DNA from: an uncultured Acidobacteriia bacterium
GTDB lineage: Bacteria > Acidobacteriota > Terriglobia > Bryobacterales > Bryobacteraceae
Reading direction: 5' to 3'
Assembly (NCBI GenBank): GCA_903881085.1
Contig: CAIRSA010000261.1
Coordinates: 1 to 37,800 of the forward strand
DNA: 37,800 nt
The first letter of the stretch is position 1. Every line of letters starts with the position of its first letter. Of the stretch, positions 32,958-37,800 are shown piece after piece. The translations under genes and the position numbers were made by a program. Under the pieces are notes generated by a model. The model made no database searches. It saw only the letters and a program-made list of their open reading frames with translations, and was not told the DNA's origin.

Positions 32958-34211
32958 TTAAATCTCAATGCGCCGGAAATCACCCATGCACTTGTGGACG
33001 ATCACCCAGCCGATCAAATGGAATGTACCCATGGTGAGAAACACCGGAGTATAGCCGAAGTGAGTGACGATATAGCCCGTAGCCAACGAGGACACAAATC
33101 CGAAAAACCCACCGAGGCAACCGCCGATTCCTGTTACCGAAGCAACCGCGCGTTTCGGAAAAACATCGGAGGTAGTCGTATAAAGGTTAGCCGACCAACC
33201 CTGGTGCGCGGCGGTGGCGAGACTGATCAAGGCAATTGCACCAAAGGTATTTTCCACCATAGCGGACATCGCTGCGATGGGCATGCAAAGGGCGAAGATA
33301 AGCAGCGTTGTCTTGCGCGCTTTGCCGACGGGCCAACCGAGTCGAATGAAGTAGCCGGAAAGCCAACCGCCACCAACGCTGCCAAGATCCGCCATTAGGT
33401 AAATCACCGGCAGAGCCCAACCGATCTCTGAGAGCTTGAACTTGCGGACATCGAAGAAGTACAGCGGCAACCAATAAAGATAAAACCACCAGACCGGATC
33501 AGTGAAAAACTTCGCAAATCCAAAGCCCCAGGTTTGCTTGTGCTTCAACGCTTCGATCCAACCGACGCCCACTCCTTCTACTTCCACCTCTTGATCGCTC
33601 AGAATGTAGTCGCGTTCGGAATCGCTTACGCCCTTATGTTCGGAAGGTTTCTGATAGAGAAGCAGCCAGATTCCCAACCACACAAAACCAAGTCCACCAG
33701 TAATTAAAAAGCAGGCACGCCAACCGAAGGCTGCGCTCATGGCGATAAAAATAGGCGGCCCTACCATCGAGGCGACATTGCTGCCCGCGTTGAAAATGCC
33801 GGTAGCAAAGGCTCGGTCCTTTTTGGGAAACCATTCCGCAACAGACTTTATGGCAGCCGGGAAGTTGCCTGATTCAGAGACCCCAAGCAAGCCGCGCCAC
33901 ATGCCGAGGTTAATTGCCGAGGAAGAGAGCGCGTGGAGCGCGGCGGCCAATGACCAGAAGAACACAGAGACGGAGTATCCGATGCGTGTTCCATAGCGAT
34001 CGATGAATTTACCCATGAAGACAAAGCCGACGGCGTAGAAGATCTGGAACGCGCCGTTGATCTGGCCATAGATTTCGTCGGTGATGTGCAGATCCATCCG
34101 TATCACTGGGATCAAAACGGAAAACGCAATTCGGTCTAGATAGTTAATTGTCGTGGCGAAAAAAAGGAGGGAGAGGATCCACCACCGGATGTTGCTCTTA
34201 GAATTACTCAC
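32958..34211 (-). CDS. MFS transporter, hexuronate (ACS family) type
   Basis: The 417-residue protein has about twelve membrane helices and ACS/ExuT-family features: FFATTINYLDR at the first helix (NYLDR), WRGLLGVSESGNFPAAIKSVAEWFPKKDRAFATGIFNAGSN after helix 4, and a typical cytoplasmic loop. ExuT relatives import galacturonate or glucuronate with protons. This fits the UxaE-like epimerase 23 kb away, but the substrate is inferred. It is transcribed alone. Confidence 0.87.
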   Translation of the reverse strand: MSNSKSNIRWWILSLLFFATTINYLDRIAFSVLIPVIRMDLHITDEIYGQINGAFQIFYAVGFVFMGKFIDRYGTRIGYSVSVFFWSLAAALHALSSSAINLGMWRGLLGVSESGNFPAAIKSVAEWFPKKDRAFATGIFNAGSNVASMVGPPIFIAMSAAFGWRACFLITGGLGFVWLGIWLLLYQKPSEHKGVSDSERDYILSDQEVEVEGVGVGWIEALKHKQTWGFGFAKFFTDPVWWFYLYWLPLYFFDVRKFKLSEIGWALPVIYLMADLGSVGGGWLSGYFIRLGWPVGKARKTTLLIFALCMPIAAMSAMVENTFGAIALISLATAAHQGWSANLYTTTSDVFPKRAVASVTGIGGCLGGFFGFVSSLATGYIVTHFGYTPVFLTMGTFHLIGWVIVHKCMGDFRRIEI

Positions 34212-34242
34212 ACTTGGATTATATACATCGCCGGGGGCAAGA

Positions 34243-36093
34243 TTATTTGGTCACGCCAACCGCAAAGTGCACACAGGCGCCATTGGGCGTGGAGTCGATT
34301 TTCAAATCGGCCTCCGGCCCATAGCAAAGCCGCAGCCGCTGGCGCACATTGTCGAGACCGACGCCGCGGGCCTGGCCCTGCGTTGGTGAAAAGCCAGACC
34401 CGCTGTCGCTCACGTGAATCTGGAGTTTGCCGTCGGCCAACGCTGCTTCGAGCCGGACAAGGCCGCCCTCTACATTTGCGGCCACGCCGTGCTTCACCGC
34501 ATTTTCCACCAACGGCTGGATGGACAGGACCGGGATGCGCACACCCATGGCTTCGTCGGAAACGCAGATTTCGATGCGCAGTTTGGGGCCGAGGCGCAGG
34601 CTTTCAATCTCCAGGTAAGCACGGACGATTCGCAGCTCCTCTTCCAGTGCAATATAGGTTCTATCTGTTTGCAGGAAGTAGCGGAAGATGTCGGCCAGGT
34701 TTAACACTGTCCGGCGCGCGCCTTCGGCATCGCGCGGAATGGCGCCGTACAAAGTGTTCAATGCGTTGAACAAAAAGTGCGGATGAATCTGCGATTGCAG
34801 CGCACGGAGCTCCGCCTGTGCGACCAGGCGTTTCAATTCGGATTCGCGCATGCCAACAACCTGCTCCGCAATTCGTGCAGCGAGGTGCGTCAACACATCC
34901 AGGTCTTCGCTCAAATAGCGGCGGCCACCTGAGCGACGGCCAAGGAACAACAATCGGGTTTCGGCTTTCGAAAGCAGAATCGGGATGATGACTTCCACAC
35001 CCGTGCGCTCCAACACGTCGCACAATTCCGGGACGCTCGCGGTTGTTGCGGGAACCGGCGGAGCTTCTTCTTTTAGCCGCAAAAGAACCTCAGGCGAAAC
35101 TTTCCCTATCCCTTCCGCGCCCATGAATTCAGAGATCTGAGCGCCGGCCCAGTTCAGGAAAGCGACTTCGTCATCAAAATCTGCATGGCGCGAACGAAGG
35201 CGTTCCACCATCATATCGAGCTCAGGGCGGCGGAAGAGAATTCTTGTCAGGAAGCGCTGGAATTGATTCCGCGCCATGGCGAAACCAACCATGGCCAACG
35301 ACGCGGCAACCAAAATCAGGCCCTCCTGAAATTGATCACGTGCGGTTGGCATCCGGTCATGCAAGATGGCAACTCCGGTGACAAAAATAGCTGACAGCAG
35401 AATGTTGGCGAAGAAGCGAAGGATCGCGTCGACAAGCACGCTGCGGTAATCCTGCAAAAGGACGAACAGCGCAAGCGGCAACCCGGCGTGGTGGCTCAAG
35501 AATTCAATCGGCCACAGCGAGCTGGAATCGCCCGCGCCGAAATGTGCGAACGACATGGCGAATAAGAACAGCCCCATTGTTCCGGTCAGCCGCGAAGTCA
35601 TTTCCCGGCGTTTCACTTCGCCCGACAGCAATACCCAAACGGCAATCGCAACCGTCAACAAACCGAAGCCGCTAGTGATAATAAACTGGCCGGGCCGATG
35701 CAACTGCGGAGCGCGCAGCGGCATTTCGAGCGCATGCATGGCAATGGAAACGGAACTGAGCACATAGCCTGTTCCAACCACGTAGCGAAACCGCCCGTCA
35801 AGCGAAAGATCCAGTAACAGCGCTGGGAGCAGACTCAAAGCGGAACTGCTAAGAGCAACCAGCACCCGCGAGGCAACACTGGTTGGATCGGTGATGGCAA
35901 GCACTGTGAGCGACGACAAATCCCACACCAATGCCAGTGCCGCGGTGGCGATTGCAAGCTTGTGCCCATGGAGCCGCGCACCCACACGATCGGTAATCAG
36001 CAAATACAGGAAAATGCCGAAGATCAGCACACCGGCGGAATGGCCCAGGGTATTGAGCAGCAGCGGCTCGTGTATTTGTAATGCTTCACCCAA
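34243..36093 (-). CDS. LytS-like sensor histidine kinase
   Basis: The 616-residue protein begins with about eight or nine membrane helices (~16-275), has a GAF-like region (~295-415), then a His_kinase domain with QIHPHFLFNALNTL (likely phospho-acceptor H437), the N box VENAVKHG (~529-536) and G box DSGSGFS (~563-569). It is of the LytS/YehU type, which normally signals to a LytTR response regulator; none is in the window. The TTG start at 36093 lies three bases after the upstream stop. Confidence 0.9.
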   Translation of the reverse strand: MGEALQIHEPLLLNTLGHSAGVLIFGIFLYLLITDRVGARLHGHKLAIATAALALVWDLSSLTVLAITDPTSVASRVLVALSSSALSLLPALLLDLSLDGRFRYVVGTGYVLSSVSIAMHALEMPLRAPQLHRPGQFIITSGFGLLTVAIAVWVLLSGEVKRREMTSRLTGTMGLFLFAMSFAHFGAGDSSSLWPIEFLSHHAGLPLALFVLLQDYRSVLVDAILRFFANILLSAIFVTGVAILHDRMPTARDQFQEGLILVAASLAMVGFAMARNQFQRFLTRILFRRPELDMMVERLRSRHADFDDEVAFLNWAGAQISEFMGAEGIGKVSPEVLLRLKEEAPPVPATTASVPELCDVLERTGVEVIIPILLSKAETRLLFLGRRSGGRRYLSEDLDVLTHLAARIAEQVVGMRESELKRLVAQAELRALQSQIHPHFLFNALNTLYGAIPRDAEGARRTVLNLADIFRYFLQTDRTYIALEEELRIVRAYLEIESLRLGPKLRIEICVSDEAMGVRIPVLSIQPLVENAVKHGVAANVEGGLVRLEAALADGKLQIHVSDSGSGFSPTQGQARGVGLDNVRQRLRLCYGPEADLKIDSTPNGACVHFAVGVTK

Positions 36094-36096
36094 AGT

Positions 36097-36942
36097 CTAG
36101 TCCGTAGGAATCCGCCAGCCTTCGCCGCACTGCATCACTTTGTGACGCGTGCGTAGCCGGCGCGAATCCATGTGTTTTAAAAAGTCATTCACGTCGACAG
36201 TGTTGAACGTGAACATGTCGTAGTGCGTGGGGACAATCCATTCAGCGCCGATATCCTCGGCCAGTTGCACGGCCTCTTCGATATTGAAATTGCCGGTAAC
36301 GCCGCGCTTCGGGTCCGTGCCGTTAATCGGCAGCAGAGCCACCGTGATATCGAACGGGCGCAAGTGGTCAACCAATTCCGGATAGGGCACGCAATCGCCC
36401 GAATGATAGACAGTCACGTTGCCCAGGCGGATGACGAAGCCAACATAGGGATATCCGGTTTCGACCGAATAATCCAATCGTTCATGCGCAGCCGGGATGA
36501 CGTGGACAAAGCCCTGCACGCGCGCGCCGGCATCGGTGCCAAAGGTGCGATCGCGCGGCGCGCCCATGTTGGCCGTGTGGTCGACCAATGAACGCGGCAC
36601 AAATAAGCTGGCTTTGGGCGAGGCCGCCATCATGGCTGGAATCGTTCCCGGGTCGAGGTGATCGCTGTGCTTGTGCGAACAGAAAATCAGATCGGCATGG
36701 GTGATCTCAGCTGGATTCAGCGGGCATTCAGTCATGCGGATGTGGGGCTTGTTCGTATCCTTGTATTTCTTGGTTAGCGATTCCGAAAGGTAGGGGTCGA
36801 CATAAACGATGCGCTCGCGGTGCTTGATCGCGAAGCCGCTTTGGCCCAGCCACCAGATCATCGGGGTAGGGCATTCGGCTTGCTCGATCTCATCCAATAG
36901 TGAGCGGCCCGAATTCACGGGTTGAATCATCATCGTCTCCAA
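36097..36942 (-). CDS. UlaG-like MBL-fold metal-dependent hydrolase
   Basis: The 281-residue protein has the MBL motif HKHSDHLD, a GDC after VTVYHSG, and THYDMF with later metal-ligand histidine. WWLGQSGFAIKHRERIVYVDPYL fits UlaG, the L-ascorbate-6-phosphate lactonase family. The reaction is not identified. The frame begins at a TTG at 36942, but the ATG at 36930 has a better-spaced GGAG and may be the true start. Both gene junctions contain the same 13-base sequence. Confidence 0.85.
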   Translation of the reverse strand: METMMIQPVNSGRSLLDEIEQAECPTPMIWWLGQSGFAIKHRERIVYVDPYLSESLTKKYKDTNKPHIRMTECPLNPAEITHADLIFCSHKHSDHLDPGTIPAMMAASPKASLFVPRSLVDHTANMGAPRDRTFGTDAGARVQGFVHVIPAAHERLDYSVETGYPYVGFVIRLGNVTVYHSGDCVPYPELVDHLRPFDITVALLPINGTDPKRGVTGNFNIEEAVQLAEDIGAEWIVPTHYDMFTFNTVDVNDFLKHMDSRRLRTRHKVMQCGEGWRIPTD

Positions 36943-36945
36943 AGT

Positions 36946-37800
36946 CTAGTCTACTGCGGCGCGCTGCAAGCGGTCGCGAACGGCCATCCACGCAACCGTA
37001 TCAGGTAGTGGCTCGACAAAAATCGCGTCCCAACCTTCGGCATCCAGAGTATGCAATGTCTCGTACAAACAGGCCGCATAATGCTCAGCGTCCAACGGCA
37101 TTGGAACCAGGCGCGCAGCGTTCACGCGGCGTTCTCTACACAGGAATGCGTAGTGGCCGGCGACATCGGGCAAACCGAGAAATAAGGGCGTGCGCGGAGA
37201 GTAGTGTCTGGCGTGCATCCCCGGTGCTGCGTGCGCAGTGCCCGATTCCGGCTGCGCAGCCAGTGCGATGGGACCGATGACTGCTTCAATGGCCGCCTGC
37301 GAAATCATGCCCGGCCGCAAAAGCGTTGGATGTAGCGTGGCGAGAGAAAGCACGGTGGATTCAATTCCAACATTTGTCGCTCCCCCATCAAGTACCAAGT
37401 CCGCCAACCCTGCAGGTACGTGTTCGGCGCGTGTTGGGGAAATCTCCGTGAAGCGATTCGCACTCGGCGCGGCAATCGGAACGCCGGCCGCGCGAATCAA
37501 GGCCAGGGCCACGGGATGGGCGGGGACTCGCAATCCAACGCTTGGCAATCCAGCGGTGACGGCATCGGGAATCAGCGCACTCTTCGGCAGCACCAACGTG
37601 AGCGGTCCTGGCCAAAACGCCGCGGCCAACTTCCCGGCCAGCGCTGAAAATTCCGATGTGAGCCCGCTCGCCATTTCGACACTGGCAACATGGACGATCA
37701 GCGGACTGGTGGATGGACGCCCCTTGGCGGCAAAGATGCGCGCGACGGCTGCGGCATCCAGTGCATTCGCGCCTAAGCCGTAAACCGTCTCGGTTGGAAA
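36946..37800 (-). CDS. L-threonylcarbamoyladenylate synthase (Sua5/TsaC), 5' end off window
   Basis: The frame runs off the window and begins FPTETVYGLGANA, the Sua5/YrdC substrate-binding block, then RIFAAKGRP (K-G-R-P), GPLTLVLP, PSVGLRVPAHP, APSANRF and GIESTVL. After ~210 residues comes the linker PGMHARHYSPRTPLF and the extra Sua5 C-terminal domain, so it is the long Sua5 form. It makes threonylcarbamoyl-AMP for t6A37 of tRNA. Only the N-terminal few dozen residues are missing. The stop is three bases before the MBL frame. Confidence 0.94.
   Translation of the reverse strand, partial: FPTETVYGLGANALDAAAVARIFAAKGRPSTSPLIVHVASVEMASGLTSEFSALAGKLAAAFWPGPLTLVLPKSALIPDAVTAGLPSVGLRVPAHPVALALIRAAGVPIAAPSANRFTEISPTRAEHVPAGLADLVLDGGATNVGIESTVLSLATLHPTLLRPGMISQAAIEAVIGPIALAAQPESGTAHAAPGMHARHYSPRTPLFLGLPDVAGHYAFLCRERRVNAARLVPMPLDAEHYAACLYETLHTLDAEGWDAIFVEPLPDTVAWMAVRDRLQRAAVD

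Noticed and set aside
30547..32983. Short frames with LTNVRGSV-type peptides
   Set aside because: They are translations of the long-stem hairpin repeats, present in both copies and with no ribosome binding site.
1..37800. CRISPR array or prophage
   Set aside because: No regularly spaced repeats of CRISPR size and no phage structural, integrase or terminase genes were found.

Overview
The window looks like chromosomal DNA from an acidobacterium of the Solibacter/Bryobacter type. This is inferred from gene style, not from a marker gene. The clues are a GC-rich backbone, large Ser/Thr kinases carrying a PD40 beta-propeller or TPR repeats, a TIGR02999-type ECF sigma factor next to one kinase, Tat-exported sugar isomerase and NIF3 proteins, and two copies of a long-stem hairpin repeat. 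The mnmG-parA-parB block with two parS sites suggests the window lies fairly near the replication origin, although no dnaA-box cluster was seen.

Layout. 1-6400 is an accessory stretch: a DUF2321-like protein with a damaged 5' end, an FRG-domain protein, two translationally coupled NIF3-like paralogues, a DUF433/DUF5615 toxin-antitoxin pair, an unrecognised gene, a HigBA-type pair split by a long palindrome, and a protein with a possible zinc ribbon. 6501-11948 is a plus-strand run: galU, a UxaE-like tagaturonate epimerase, a Tat-exported TIM-barrel sugar isomerase, an SDR oxidoreductase and a thioredoxin-fold protein. 11982-16364 holds a decayed kinase tail, hicB with a frameshifted hicA, an intact PD40 kinase, and vapB with a vapC split by a small TIR element.

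16361-21263 (minus strand) is a polysaccharide export block: an ABC-2 ATPase with a Wzt-like C-terminal domain, a methyltransferase with a long coiled coil, and a GT2-GT4 fused glycosyltransferase. 21747-26879 holds tRNA-Met, parB, parA, two parS sites, mnmG, divergent purD and tRNA-Arg(CCT). 26899-30501 is an ECF sigma factor, a hairpin-rich leader and a TPR kinase. 30564-32930 holds a J-domain/WG-repeat protein and a divergent RecA, bracketed by the two long-stem repeats. 32958-37800 (minus strand) contains a hexuronate-type MFS transporter, a LytS-like histidine kinase, an UlaG-like MBL hydrolase and a Sua5/TsaC gene that runs off the window.

Two themes connect the genes. One is sugar-acid and envelope sugar metabolism (UxaE-like enzyme, sugar isomerase, SDR, hexuronate transporter, galU, glycan export). 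The other is a high load of small genetic elements: four toxin-antitoxin modules, two of them with a broken toxin, and several palindromic repeats. The best-supported unusual observation is the 233-bp element in vapC. It has matching inverted ends and a 5-bp target duplication, and its precise removal restores a 140-residue PIN toxin.
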